This document shows, piece by piece, positions 37,530-46,037 of a stretch of DNA of 64,000 bases. Source of the DNA: Saccharopolyspora gloriosae (GTDB taxonomy: Bacteria; Actinomycetota; Actinomycetes; Mycobacteriales; Pseudonocardiaceae); NCBI RefSeq assembly GCF_014203325.1, contig NZ_JACHIV010000001.1, forward strand, positions 4,775,501 to 4,839,500, in the 5' to 3' direction. The stretch's first letter is position 1. Every line of letters starts with the position of its first letter. The position numbers and the translations under genes are program-made. The notes beneath the pieces were generated by a model. It was not told the DNA's origin. It saw only the letters and a list, made by a program, of their open reading frames with translations, and made no database searches.

Positions 37530-37654
37530 TCCTGGTATCTTTCCAGCTCGGGGCGCTCGTGGCAGCGAATTCCGGTGCGTTCGCGCGCGGCGTCGCCGCC
37601 AGCCACCGCACCCGGCGCGCACACGTGGCGCACCGGCCCGACCACGAGGACGTC
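37530..37654 (+). promoter_or_regulatory. Promoter and leader of the BtuF-like importer operon
   Basis: Extended -10 TGGTATCTT (TATCTT at 37536-37541) followed by about 107 nt of leader. The leader contains GCGAATTCCGGTG and GCGGCGTCGCCGCCAGCCACC, which resemble, imperfectly, parts of the cobalamin riboswitch core. The BtuF-like product makes this worth testing, but the match is too poor to name the RNA. Confidence 0.3.
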
Positions 37655-38608
37655 ATGCTCGGGTTCCGCCGCATTCCCGCCCTGCTGCTGGCCGTGCTGG
37701 CCCTGCTGTTCGCCGGCACCTCGTGCGCCACGCGCACACCGTCGCCCGCACCGGAAGCCCCGGTCGAAGACCCGGCCGCCGCGTTCCCCGCGCAGATCAC
37801 CATCGAAGGCCAGGAACCGGTCACGCTGCCCCAGCAGCCCAAGAGCATCGTGTCGCTGAGCCCCACCGCCACCGAATCGCTCTACGCCATCGGCGCCGGC
37901 GAGCAGGTCAAGGCCACCGACCAGTTCTCCGACTTCCCGCAGCACGCGCCGCGCACCGACCTCAACGGCCTCACCAGTGACGCCGCGGCCGTCGCCGGCC
38001 ACGACCCGGACCTCGTCATCGCCCCCGAAGGCGCCGGCAAGCTCGTCGAAGGACTGCACGAGCTGGAGATCCCCGTGCTGGTCACGCCGTCCGCGGCGTC
38101 CCTCGACGAGGCGTACGCGCAGATCGAGACCCTCGGCCAGGCCACCGGGCACAGCAGGCAGGCCCACGACGTGACGCGGCGGATGCGCGACGACATCGCC
38201 AAGATCGTCGCCGACACCCCGAAGCCGCCGGAGCCGCTGAGCTACTTCCACGAAGTCAGCCCGGACTTCTACACCACCACCTCGCACAGCTTCATCGGCG
38301 GCGTGTACCGGCTGTTCGGCCTCACCAACATCGCCGACGAAGCGGGCGGCGCGGGCAACGACTTCCCGCAGCTCGCCCAGGAACGCATCGTGCAGGCCGA
38401 CCCCGACCTGATCTTCCTGGCCGACGCGAAGTGCTGCGGCGCCACCCCGCAGTCCGCCGCCACCCGGCCCGGCTGGGACACGCTCACCGCCGTGCGGGAG
38501 AACCGCGTCATCGCCCTCGACGACGACATCGCCGGCCGGTGGGGACCGCGCGTGGTCGACCTGGTGCGTTCGGTCAGCGACACCGTGGCCCGCACCCAGC
38601 GTCCTTGA
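37655..38608 (+). CDS. ABC importer substrate-binding lipoprotein (BtuF/FecB, cobalamin or metal-chelate type)
   Basis: 317 residues. Lipoprotein signal: RRIPALLLAVLALLFAGTSC with a near-lipobox Cys. The mature protein has the helical-backbone class III fold: PKSIVSLSPTATESLYAIGAGEQVKATDQFSDFP, DPDLVIAPEGAGKLVEGL, a long linker helix, and VQADPDLIFLADAKCCGATPQSAATRPGW with NRVIALDDDIAGRWGPRVVDLV. Binds cobalamin, haem or a ferric chelate outside the membrane; the opening SLSPTATE favours BtuF-like ligands. ATG 37655 follows GAGGA. First gene of a coupled three-gene operon. Confidence 0.9.
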   Translation: MLGFRRIPALLLAVLALLFAGTSCATRTPSPAPEAPVEDPAAAFPAQITIEGQEPVTLPQQPKSIVSLSPTATESLYAIGAGEQVKATDQFSDFPQHAPRTDLNGLTSDAAAVAGHDPDLVIAPEGAGKLVEGLHELEIPVLVTPSAASLDEAYAQIETLGQATGHSRQAHDVTRRMRDDIAKIVADTPKPPEPLSYFHEVSPDFYTTTSHSFIGGVYRLFGLTNIADEAGGAGNDFPQLAQERIVQADPDLIFLADAKCCGATPQSAATRPGWDTLTAVRENRVIALDDDIAGRWGPRVVDLVRSVSDTVARTQRP

Positions 38609-39618
38609 GCTCGCGGCTGCGGCCGGGCCCGCTGCTGGCGGGAGTCGCGGCGCTGCTGCTGGCACTGCTCGGCTCGGTGCTGCTGGGGGCCGCCGACCTC
38701 GGGTGGACGCGGGTACTCGGGGAGATCTGGGCGCAGCTCACCGGCGGGCACTCGCCGCTGTCCGAGCGGGAAGCCGCGATCCTCTGGCGGCTGCGAGTGC
38801 CGCGCGCCGTGCTCGGAGCCCTGGTCGGGGCCGCGCTCGGGGTGTCCGGCGCCGCCTTCCAAGGCGTGTTCCGCAACCCGCTGGCCGACCCGTACCTGCT
38901 CGGCGCGGCCGGCGGCGCCGGGCTCGGGGTGACGCTCGTGATCACCATGCTGCCGCAGGCCGGATCGGCGCCCGGCGCGGCGCAAGCAGCCGCGTTCGCC
39001 GGAGCGCTCGGCGGCGTGGCGCTGACCTGGCTGCTGGGGCGCTCCGCGGGCAACGACGCGGCGACGCTGGTGCTCGCCGGAGTCGCCGTCGGCGCCTTCC
39101 TCGCCGCCGGGCAGACCTTCCTGCAGCAGCTGCGGCTGGAGAGCCTGCAACAGGTCTACCTCTGGATCTTGGGCCGGTTGAGCACCGCGGGCTGGTCGGA
39201 CGTGCTGCTGGTGCTGCCGCTGCTGCTCGTCTCCGGAGCCGTGCTGTGCGCCTGCGGGCGGCTGCTGGACCTGCTCGGCACCGGCGACGAAGAGGCCGCC
39301 TCGCTCGGCGTGCACCCCGGCCGGGCCCGCGCCGTGGTGCTGGTGGCCGCATCGCTGGCCACCGCCGCCGCCGTGTCCGTGGCCGGGCTGATCGGATTCG
39401 TCGGGCTCGTCGTACCGCACCTCGTGCGGCTGGCCTTCGGCGGGACCTACCGCATCATCGTGCCGCTGTCGCTGCTGTTCGGCGGCGCCTTCCTGGTGCT
39501 GGCCGACGTGCTCGCGCGAACCGCGCTCGCCCCCGCCGAACTGCCCCTCGGCGTGATCACCGCGTTCACCGGAGCACCGTTCTTCGCGGTGCTGCTGCAG
39601 CGGAGCAGGCGCGCGTGA
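38605..39618 (+). CDS. ABC importer permease (BtuC/FecCD family)
   Basis: 337 residues with about 10 TM helices. Landmarks: LWRLRVPRAVLGALVGAALGVSGAAFQGVFRNPLADPYLLGAAGGAGLGV, WILGRLSTAGW, TGDEEAASLGVHPGRARAVVL, and GLIGFVGLVVPHLVRLAFGGTYRIIVPLS. These are standard for FecCD permeases that import cobalamin, haem and siderophores. The most likely start is TTG 38605, giving a 4-nt TTGA overlap with the binding-protein stop; upstream in-frame codons lie inside the previous gene. Confidence 0.92.
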   Translation: MSSRLRPGPLLAGVAALLLALLGSVLLGAADLGWTRVLGEIWAQLTGGHSPLSEREAAILWRLRVPRAVLGALVGAALGVSGAAFQGVFRNPLADPYLLGAAGGAGLGVTLVITMLPQAGSAPGAAQAAAFAGALGGVALTWLLGRSAGNDAATLVLAGVAVGAFLAAGQTFLQQLRLESLQQVYLWILGRLSTAGWSDVLLVLPLLLVSGAVLCACGRLLDLLGTGDEEAASLGVHPGRARAVVLVAASLATAAAVSVAGLIGFVGLVVPHLVRLAFGGTYRIIVPLSLLFGGAFLVLADVLARTALAPAELPLGVITAFTGAPFFAVLLQRSRRA

Positions 39619-40421
39619 ACGATCTGCGGATCAGCGACCTCACCGCCGGATACCGGCGGCGCACCGTGCTGACCGAGATCTCCGCGCACGTCCCCGGCGG
39701 CGGCTGGCTCGGCATCATCGGCCCCAACGGCTCCGGCAAGTCCACCCTGCTCAAAGCCATCGCCGGCCTGCTGCGCCACGAAGGCACCGTGCTCATCGGC
39801 GGACGCCCGCTGCACGACACCGGACGCCGGGAACGGGCCCGGCTGCTCGGCTACGCCCCGCAGATCCCGCAGCTGCCACCAGGACTCACCGTCACCGACT
39901 ACGTGCTGCTGGGCCGCACCCCGCACCTCGGGCCGCTCGGCCGCGAAGGACGCACCGACCGGGAAGTGGTGGGGCGAATCCTGGAACGCCTCGACCTGAC
40001 CCGGCTCGCCACCCGCCCGCTCACCGAGCTCTCCGGCGGGGAACGGCAACGAGCCGTGCTCGGGCGGGCGCTGGCGCAGCGCGCCGGAGTGCTGCTGCTC
40101 GACGAACCCACCACCGGCCTCGACATCGGCCACGCCCAAGCGCTGCTGGACCTCGTCGACGAACTGCGCCGCGAACTCGGCACCACCGTCGTCACGACCC
40201 TGCACGACCTGACGATCTCCGCGCAGTACGCCGAGAACCTGCTGCTGCTCGCCGACGGCCGCGTCGCCGTGCACGGCACACCCGCCGAAGTGCTCACCCC
40301 CGCCGTGCTCACCGACCACTACGACGCCCGAGCCACCGTCCTCACTGGTCCCGACGGTTCCCCGGTTGTCGCTCCTGTTCGGGGTGGGGGAGCCGGTCGT
40401 TCGTCTGAGGTGGGCGGGTAG
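39615..40421 (+). CDS. ABC importer ATPase (BtuD/FecE family)
   Basis: 268 residues. Walker A GPNGSGKST (about residues 36-44), Q-loop near YAPQIPQLP, signature LSGGERQRAVLGRAL, Walker B GVLLLDEPTTGLDIGH and switch His in TVVTTLHDLTISAQY. Powers import through the preceding permease. GTG 39615 overlaps the permease stop (GTGA). The coding sequence runs into palindromic repeat copy F: the stop TAG (40419-40421) is inside the repeat's GGCGGGTAGCGGAACC border, so the last residues (RSSEVGG) may derive from the element. Confidence 0.94.
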   Translation: MNDLRISDLTAGYRRRTVLTEISAHVPGGGWLGIIGPNGSGKSTLLKAIAGLLRHEGTVLIGGRPLHDTGRRERARLLGYAPQIPQLPPGLTVTDYVLLGRTPHLGPLGREGRTDREVVGRILERLDLTRLATRPLTELSGGERQRAVLGRALAQRAGVLLLDEPTTGLDIGHAQALLDLVDELRRELGTTVVTTLHDLTISAQYAENLLLLADGRVAVHGTPAEVLTPAVLTDHYDARATVLTGPDGSPVVAPVRGGGAGRSSEVGG

Positions 40422-40600
40422 CGGAACCTCAGTCGGTCTCTCGCTGCGGGATCTTTTTCCCAAGTGGCTCCGCCACGAGGGAAAAAGCTGTCCTCGCGAG
40501 AGACCGACTGAGAACCCGCCGGTGGTCGGCTTCTCGACGTGGGCTATTCGCTTCGCGAATCAGGCACGGCCTTCGGCCGCCAGGCAGACGTGGCTTCGCC
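40411..40600 (+). repeat. Palindromic repeat, copy F (large hairpin plus a second module)
   Basis: Border GGCGGGTAGCGGAAC pairs at distance with ACCCGCC. 17-bp arms CTCAGTCGGTCTCTCGC (40428-40444) and exact complement (40496-40512) enclose TTTTTCCC/GGGAAAAA and GTGGC-TCC-GCCAC. Then follows a module also present in copy I: TCGACGTGGGCTATTCGC, a small GCGAAT hairpin, and CAGGCACGGCCTTCGGCCGC (40534-40600). Overlaps the end of the importer ATPase gene and lies between it and convergent lgt. Confidence 0.75.
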
Positions 40601-40650
40601 CGTCCCGCTGCGCTGCCTTCGGCCGCTCGCGTCTAGGTCGTAGCGCGCAA

Positions 40651-40687
40651 AACGGCCGTGCCGCCGGGGTTCGGTGGCACGGCCGTT
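40651..40687 (-). terminator. Intrinsic terminator after lgt
   Basis: Perfect 12-bp stem AACGGCCGTGCC/GGCACGGCCGTT with a 13-nt loop, 19 bp beyond the lgt stop. On the minus strand the stem is followed by TTTTGCG-like sequence. Confidence 0.75.
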
Positions 40688-40705
40688 CTTCGGCTCGGCG
40701 GAGGG

Positions 40706-41824
40706 CTACTTGTCCTCGGTCTCGTCCGGCTTCTTGTCGGTGACCGCCGTGGCCGAGGCCTGCTTCGGGCGCTCGTCCGCAGCGGAGTCCTCCCGCTCCG
40801 GCGGGTCCGGGTCGGCTTCGGCCTTCGACGCGCCGGACCCCGAGGGGCGGTCGTCCTCGGTGGCGGAAGCCGTCCCGCCGGACTCGCCGTCGGCGGGCGG
40901 CTCCACGCCGTAGTCGTCGTCGCCGGGCAGGGGTTTGCCGCGCAGCGACGCCGGGTCTTCCCTCTTGCCGCGCACCACCAGCAGGTAGATCACGGCCAGC
41001 GCGAACACGATCAACGAGGTGAACACGTTGATGCGGATGCCCAGCAGGTGCGTGGCCTCGTCGGTGCGCATCATCTCGATCCACACCCGGCCCGCCGTGT
41101 AGCCCGCGACGTAGAGCGCGAACACCCGGCCACGGCCCATCCGGAACTTCCGGTCCGCCCACACGATCAGCACGGCCACCAGCAGGTTCCACAGCAGCTC
41201 GTACAGGAACGTTGGATGCACCACCGCGAGCGGCGCGGCCTGGTCGATGGCGTGCCCGTAGATCTGGTCCGCCATGCCCGTCTCCGGGTCGATGCGCCGG
41301 TAGATCTCCAAGCCCCACGGCACCGTCGTCGGGCTGCCGTAGAGCTCCTGGTTGAACCAGTTCCCCAACCGGCCCATGGCCTGCGCCGTGACCAGCGCCG
41401 GAGCGATCGCGTCGGCGAACGCCGCCAGCGGCACCCCGCGCCTGCGGCAGCCGATCCAGGCGCCGACCGCGCCCAGCGCGACCGCGCCCCAGATGCCGAG
41501 GCCGCCCTCCCAGACCTTCAGCGCGTCCAGCGGATCGCGCCCCGGACCGAAGTACTTGTACCAGTCCGTCGCGACGTGGTAGAGCCGTCCGCCGACCAGG
41601 CCGAACGGCACGGCGAACACCGCGATGTCGGTGACCAGGCCCTTGCGGCCACCGCGCGCCTGCCAGCGCCGATCACCCCACAGGATCGCCACGACGATCC
41701 CGGCGATGATGCACAGCGCGTACGCGCGCAACGGCACCGGGCCGATCTGCCAGACCCCTTGCGGAGGGCTGGGAATGTTCGCCAGGAACGAGGTCGCCGA
41801 GGCAGCGAGGTTGTGCGCGCTCAC
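40706..41824 (-). CDS. lgt: Prolipoprotein diacylglyceryl transferase
   Basis: 372 residues, polytopic. Transfers diacylglycerol from phosphatidylglycerol to the lipobox Cys of prolipoproteins in the membrane. Landmarks: GLVGGRLYHVATDW, the signature AQAMGRLGNWFNQELYGSPT, and VHPTFLYELLWNLL. The final 85 residues are a charged, low-complexity cytoplasmic tail rich in Glu, Asp, Ser and Pro, common in actinobacterial Lgt and absent in E. coli. GTG 41824 has a TACGGT-N6-GTG leaderless arrangement. Placement after trpA is conserved among actinobacteria. Confidence 0.96.
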   Translation of the reverse strand: MSAHNLAASATSFLANIPSPPQGVWQIGPVPLRAYALCIIAGIVVAILWGDRRWQARGGRKGLVTDIAVFAVPFGLVGGRLYHVATDWYKYFGPGRDPLDALKVWEGGLGIWGAVALGAVGAWIGCRRRGVPLAAFADAIAPALVTAQAMGRLGNWFNQELYGSPTTVPWGLEIYRRIDPETGMADQIYGHAIDQAAPLAVVHPTFLYELLWNLLVAVLIVWADRKFRMGRGRVFALYVAGYTAGRVWIEMMRTDEATHLLGIRINVFTSLIVFALAVIYLLVVRGKREDPASLRGKPLPGDDDYGVEPPADGESGGTASATEDDRPSGSGASKAEADPDPPEREDSAADERPKQASATAVTDKKPDETEDK

Positions 41825-41830
41825 GCGCCC

Positions 41831-41836
41831 ACCGTA
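41831..41836 (-). promoter_or_regulatory. Leaderless -10 element of lgt
   Basis: TACGGT on the minus strand exactly 6 nt upstream of GTG 41824, with no ribosome site. lgt may therefore be transcribed separately from trpA. Confidence 0.4.
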
Positions 41837-41889
41837 TCGGTCCCCATCGGACGTTCCGAGTGCTGGGGCTTTCCCGGGGAGATCTGCGC

Positions 41890-42056
41890 TGGTGGTCGGG
41901 TGGCGGAACCTCAGTCGTCTTCTCGCTGCGGGATCTTTTTCCCAAGTGGCTCCGCCACGAGGGAAAAAGCCGTCCTCGCGAGAAGACGACCGAGAACCCG
42001 CTGCTGGTCGGCTTGCGTGCGTGGTCGCTGCTCAGCGGCTTCGCCGCTGACAGGAC
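41890..42056 (+). repeat. Palindromic repeat, copy G
   Basis: Arms CTCAGTCGTCTTCTCGC (41910-41926) and GCGAGAAGACGACCGAG (41978-41994) pair with one mismatch and enclose the same TTTTTCCC/GGGAAAAA and GTGGC-TCC-GCCAC core as copies C and F. The second hairpin CAGCGGC-TTC-GCCGCTG-ACAGG follows at 42033-42053. The element separates the lgt start from the trpA stop, that is, it is inside the trp-lgt block. Confidence 0.75.
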
Positions 42057-42074
42057 AACCGCCTACCGCCGTGG

Positions 42075-42869
42075 TCAGCGGGAGCGGACGCCTCGGCCCA
42101 GCTCGGCGGCGAGCTCGCGGACGCCGTCGACGCCCTCTCGTTCGGCGCGGTCGATGAAGGCCGAGCCGACGATGACGCCGTCGGCGAACTTCGCGACCTC
42201 CGCGGCCTGCTCGCCGGAACGGACCCCGAGGCCAACGCCGATCGGCAGGTCCGTGTGCGCGCGCGTGCGCCGGACCAGGCTCTCCGCCTTGTCGCCGACG
42301 GTGGCGCGAGCACCCGTCACGCCCATCACCGAGGTGGCGTAGACGAAACCGGAACTGGCCTTCGCCGTCATCGCCAGCCGCTGCTCCGTGGACGACGGGG
42401 CGACCAGGAAGATCCGGTCCACGCCGTGCGCGTCGGAGGCGGCCATCCAGTCGTCGGCCTCGTCCGGGACGAGGTCCGGGGTGATCACCCCGAGGCCGCC
42501 CGCCGCCTTCAGGTCGCGGGCGAACGCGTCCGGGCCGTACTGGTGCACCGGGTTCCAGTAGGTCATCACGACCGCGTGCCTGCCCGCCTCGGCGACCGAG
42601 GACACCACGTCGAACAGGTCCCGGATGCGGAACCCCGCGCGCAGCGCCACGTCCCCCGCGGCCTGGATGGTCGGACCGTCGATGACCGGGTCGGAGTAAG
42701 GGACGCCGACCTCGACGATGTCGCAGCCCGGCGCGTCGTCGGTGCCGCCGAGCATCCCCGCCAGCAGCTCCTGCGAACCCGCCACCGTGGGATACCCCGC
42801 GGGCAGGTAGCCGACCAGCGCGGCGCGGTCCTCGTCGCGGCAGGCCGCGAACACCTCGTGCAGGCTCAC
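42075..42869 (-). CDS. trpA: Tryptophan synthase alpha subunit
   Basis: 264 residues, TIM barrel. Cleaves indole-3-glycerol phosphate to indole and glyceraldehyde 3-phosphate. Landmarks: [11 protein letters not shown], the catalytic Glu segment [51 protein letters not shown] and the phosphate-binding [31 protein letters not shown] 42869 overlaps the trpB stop (GTGA), so alpha and beta subunits are translated together. Confidence 0.97.
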   Translation of the reverse strand: MSLHEVFAACRDEDRAALVGYLPAGYPTVAGSQELLAGMLGGTDDAPGCDIVEVGVPYSDPVIDGPTIQAAGDVALRAGFRIRDLFDVVSSVAEAGRHAVVMTYWNPVHQYGPDAFARDLKAAGGLGVITPDLVPDEADDWMAASDAHGVDRIFLVAPSSTEQRLAMTAKASSGFVYATSVMGVTGARATVGDKAESLVRRTRAHTDLPIGVGLGVRSGEQAAEVAKFADGVIVGSAFIDRAEREGVDGVRELAAELGRGVRSR

Positions 42870-44167
42870 CGGGCCGCCTCCCCCACTGCGTCGTCCGCGA
42901 CGGTCTCGCCGGACTCGTCGACGAGGCCGAAGTACTTCGCGGCCGTGTCCATGTCCTTGTCGCCCCGGCCCGACAGGCTCACCAGCAACGTGGCGTCCGG
43001 GCCGAGTTCCTTGCCGAGCTCCAGCGCGCCCGCGAGGGCATGCGCGGACTCGATGGCCGGGATGATGCCCTCGGTGCGGGAGAGCAGCTTGAACGCCTGC
43101 ATCGCCTCGTCGTCGGTGACGGCGCGGTACTCGGCGCGGCCGGCGTCCTTGAGGTACGAGTGCTCCGGCCCCACGCCGGGATAGTCCAGGCCCGCCGAGA
43201 TCGAATAGGCCTCGGTGATCTGCCCGTCGTCGTCCTGCAGCAGGTACGAGCGGGCGCCGTGCAGCGTGCCGGGCGTGCCCTTGCTCAAGGTCGCGCCGTG
43301 CTCACCGCTGTCGAGGCCGTGCCCCGCGGGCTCGTAGCCGACCAGGCGCACGCCCGGGTCGTCGATGAAGCCGTGGAAGATGCCGATGGCGTTGGAGCCG
43401 CCGCCGACGCAGGCGACCACCGCGTCCGGCAGGCCGCCGAACTTCTCGAGGGACTGCTCGCGCGCCTCCTCGCCGATGATCTTGTGGAAGTTGCGCACCA
43501 TCACCGGGAACGGGTGCGCCCCGGCGGCCGTGCCCAGCAGGTAATGGGTGTCCTCGACGCTGGCGACCCAGTCCCGCAGCGCCTCGTTGATCGCGTCCTT
43601 GAGCGTCGCCGAACCGTTCGCGACGGGGCGGACCTCCGCGCCGAGCAACCGCATCCGCGCCACGTTCAACGCCTGGCGCTCGGTGTCGACCTTGCCCATG
43701 TAGATCACGCAGTCGAGGTCGAGCAGCGCGCAGGCCGTCGCGGTCGCCACGCCGTGCTGACCGGCACCGGTCTCGGCGATGACGCGCTTCTTGCCCATCC
43801 GCTTGACCAGCAGCGCCTGCCCCAGCACGTTGTTGATCTTGTGTGAGCCGGTGTGGTTCAAATCCTCGCGCTTGAGCAGAATCCGCGCCCCGCCCGCGTG
43901 CTCGCCGAACCGCTTCGCCTCCGTGAGCAGCGACGGGCGCCCCGCGTAGTCCCGCAGCAGCCGCGCCAGCTCGTCGGTGAACTCCGGGTCGAGCTGCGCC
44001 TTCTCGTACTCAGCGGTCAGCTCGTCCTGCGCCGCGATCAACGCCTCCGGCATGAACCGGCCGCCGTAAGGACCGAAATGGCCCCGCTCATCCGGATCAT
44101 GCCCTTCGGGCACCGGACGGCCCGGCCGATGCGCGCGATCGTGCTGCGCGTCGTGCACCGTCGCCAT
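42866..44167 (-). CDS. trpB: Tryptophan synthase beta subunit
   Basis: 433 residues. PLP enzyme condensing indole with serine to tryptophan. Landmarks: [35 protein letters not shown] with the PLP lysine in [26 protein letters not shown], the phosphate-binding [13 protein letters not shown] and [12 protein letters not shown] 44167 follows GGAGAGGTG; the frame is open for 35 codons further but that segment (with a CxxCxC run) is in the trpC-trpB spacer and is not part of TrpB. Confidence 0.97.
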   Translation of the reverse strand: MATVHDAQHDRAHRPGRPVPEGHDPDERGHFGPYGGRFMPEALIAAQDELTAEYEKAQLDPEFTDELARLLRDYAGRPSLLTEAKRFGEHAGGARILLKREDLNHTGSHKINNVLGQALLVKRMGKKRVIAETGAGQHGVATATACALLDLDCVIYMGKVDTERQALNVARMRLLGAEVRPVANGSATLKDAINEALRDWVASVEDTHYLLGTAAGAHPFPVMVRNFHKIIGEEAREQSLEKFGGLPDAVVACVGGGSNAIGIFHGFIDDPGVRLVGYEPAGHGLDSGEHGATLSKGTPGTLHGARSYLLQDDDGQITEAYSISAGLDYPGVGPEHSYLKDAGRAEYRAVTDDEAMQAFKLLSRTEGIIPAIESAHALAGALELGKELGPDATLLVSLSGRGDKDMDTAAKYFGLVDESGETVADDAVGEAAR

Positions 44168-44342
44168 CAGGGTCACCTCTCCAATCGTCCTCAGAACCCG
44201 GAACACCGGCCGAATCGCCGGTACCAGGTGACACCCGCACCCCCCGCAACGCCGGGCAGGCACGTACACCACCGCGCACCTCGGGTTCCCGAAACCGGCG
44301 CCCCGACACCGGCGGAACCGGGATCGGGGCGCGGAACGGAAC

Positions 44343-45155
44343 TCAGCGGCTGGGGCGCGGGCACGCCGGGTGCGACCCGGCGGTCACCAGCTGAGTCACC
44401 GCGACCCGCGGGTTCTCACTGGTCACCAAGCCCTCACCGACGAGCACGGCGTCCGCACCGGAACCCGCGTACGCCATCAGGTCGCTCGGGCCGCGCACAC
44501 CGGACTCGGCCACCTTGAGCACGTCCGGCGGCAGTCCCGGCGCGATCCGCCCGAACACCTCCCGGTCCACGTCCAAGGTGTGCAGGTTGCGCGCGTTGAT
44601 CCCGATGACCTTCGCCCCCGCCTCCAGCGCACGGTCCGCCTCCTCGGCGGTGTGCACCTCGATGAGGGCCGTCATGCCCAGCGACTCGACCCGGTCCAGC
44701 AGGGCCTCCAGCGCGTTCTGCTCCAGCGCTGCCACGATCAGCAGCACCATGTCCGCGCCGTGCGCGCGAGCCTCGTGCACCTGGTACGGGCTGACGATGA
44801 AGTCCTTGCGCAGCAGCGGCGTGCCCCCGACCTTGGCGCGCACGTCGTCGAAGTCCGCCAGCGAACCGCCGAAGCGGCGCTGCTCGGTCAGCACGCTGAT
44901 CACCCGCGCGCCCGCCGCCGCGTAGTCCGCGGCCAGGTCGGCGGGCTCGCCGATCTCAGCGAGCTCGCCCTTGGAAGGGCTGCGCCGCTTGACCTCGGCG
45001 ATGACGCCGACACCGGGCGCGCGCAGCGCCGCCAGCGCGTCGTGCGGCGGTGGTGCCGCGGCCGACCGCTGCTTGATCTCGTCGAACGGAACGGCGGACT
45101 CGCGGACAGCCATGTCCTCGCGAACGCCCTCGATGATGGATTCCAGAACGCTCAC
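44343..45155 (-). CDS. trpC: Indole-3-glycerol phosphate synthase
   Basis: 270 residues, TIM barrel. Converts CdRP to indole-3-glycerol phosphate. Landmarks: [20 protein letters not shown] (catalytic Lys/Ser-Pro-Ser-Lys), [80 protein letters not shown] and [11 protein letters not shown] 45155 overlaps the stop of a 30-codon ORF by 4 nt. There is a 175-bp spacer before trpB with no convincing gene. Confidence 0.97.
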   Translation of the reverse strand: MSVLESIIEGVREDMAVRESAVPFDEIKQRSAAAPPPHDALAALRAPGVGVIAEVKRRSPSKGELAEIGEPADLAADYAAAGARVISVLTEQRRFGGSLADFDDVRAKVGGTPLLRKDFIVSPYQVHEARAHGADMVLLIVAALEQNALEALLDRVESLGMTALIEVHTAEEADRALEAGAKVIGINARNLHTLDVDREVFGRIAPGLPPDVLKVAESGVRGPSDLMAYAGSGADAVLVGEGLVTSENPRVAVTQLVTAGSHPACPRPSR

Positions 45156-45244
45156 TCGAACACCTCGTCACGCGTGCCCCGAACACTCGCCCGCAGGTCT
45201 CGAAAACCGTCTTCCGCGCAGAACAACTCAAAGCGCTCGATCAC
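45152..45244 (-). CDS. Small ORF (30 aa) translationally coupled to trpC
   Basis: GTG 45244 has GGAAGGGGAG 4-5 nt upstream, a better ribosome site than trpC itself. The peptide begins [14 protein letters not shown] and ends RDEVFE; its TGA overlaps the trpC GTG (GTGA), the same coupling used for trpB-trpA and hisF-hisI. It has no Trp codons, so it is not a classic Trp attenuator peptide. I recognise no family. It may serve to load ribosomes onto trpC or be a remnant of the small protein often found at this place in actinobacterial trp operons. Confidence 0.45.
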   Translation of the reverse strand: MIERFELFCAEDGFRDLRASVRGTRDEVFE

Positions 45245-45434
45245 GACACTCCCCTTCCCGCCGTGCCGTTCGCATGGCCGATGCTAACCCCGTGCGGTGC
45301 GGCCTCTCGCCAAGGGGTCGGTACAACGTCCCTGCACAGCAAGGACCTTCGTCCCTTGCCAGGTCCGATCGCGGGACCCCCCGCCACCACCCGGATGTAC
45401 CCGGCCTGGTGCCGGGACCACGGTAGGTGCGGCG

Positions 45435-46037
45435 CTATCGCTCATCCGTCGGGTCCGCTCCCTCGTCCAGGGCATCCCAGAGCCTTTTGTCCGGATCCGC
45501 CGACTTCGGCCGTTCCGCGCCCGGAGCGGAGTACTTCGCGCCCATCGCGGGCAACCGGCTCGCCCGCCACGCCACCAGCAGCCCCGCGCCGAACAGCGCC
45601 AGCGCCGCCAGCAGCATCAGCAGCGGCCCGTACGGCGCCCGCGACAACTCCCCGACGGGCTCGCTGCCACCGGGCACGTCCGTCGCGACGTACTCCGACG
45701 AGGCACCGAACTGCCAGGTCACCGCCCGCCACGCCAGCAGCACCCCGCCCAGCAGGGTCAGCGCGCCGATGATCCGGCGCAGCCAGCCACCCGTCGCCAG
45801 CACCGCCGCCACCGCCGTCAGCGCCGCCAACGCCAGCGGCACCAGCTCCGGGCGCACCGCCGCCCCCGTCGCCGCGGACTCGACGTCCCCGGAGAACGGG
45901 GTGCGGTACGGCCGGGACACCCAGTTCAGGGCGCTCGCCCACCACAGCAGCCCCGCGCTCCCCACCAGCAGCAGGATCACCGACCACAGCAGCCGCGGTG
46001 ACGTCGTGCGCGGCTCGGCCGCCTCCGGGGCGGTCAA
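45435..46037 (-). CDS. Trp-operon-associated membrane protein (TIGR02234 type)
   Basis: 200 residues with four TM segments: [63 protein letters not shown] and [22 protein letters not shown]. The conserved features and the location between trpE and trpC match the conserved hypothetical membrane protein of actinobacterial trp regions. Function unknown. Start TTG 46037 overlaps the trpE stop (TTGA, 46034-46037). It ends 190 bp before the small ORF/trpC; that gap holds an imperfect hairpin (GCAAGG...CCTTGC, about 45338-45363) but no further gene. Confidence 0.88.
   Translation of the reverse strand: MTAPEAAEPRTTSPRLLWSVILLLVGSAGLLWWASALNWVSRPYRTPFSGDVESAATGAAVRPELVPLALAALTAVAAVLATGGWLRRIIGALTLLGGVLLAWRAVTWQFGASSEYVATDVPGGSEPVGELSRAPYGPLLMLLAALALFGAGLLVAWRASRLPAMGAKYSAPGAERPKSADPDKRLWDALDEGADPTDER

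Noticed and set aside
41673-41945. Open frames starting MGKRSRSE... in copies F and G
   Set aside because: The similar N-termini arise from the shared palindromic repeat, with unrelated continuations; they are not a protein family.
44168-44342. trpM-like or other gene in the trpC-trpB spacer
   Set aside because: A short frame in phase with trpB has a CxxCxC run, but there is no ribosome site or recognised similarity, and it would read through into trpB.
45338-45363. Trp attenuator in the trpC leader
   Set aside because: The GCAAGG/CCTTGC hairpin is weak, and no leader peptide with Trp codons is found.
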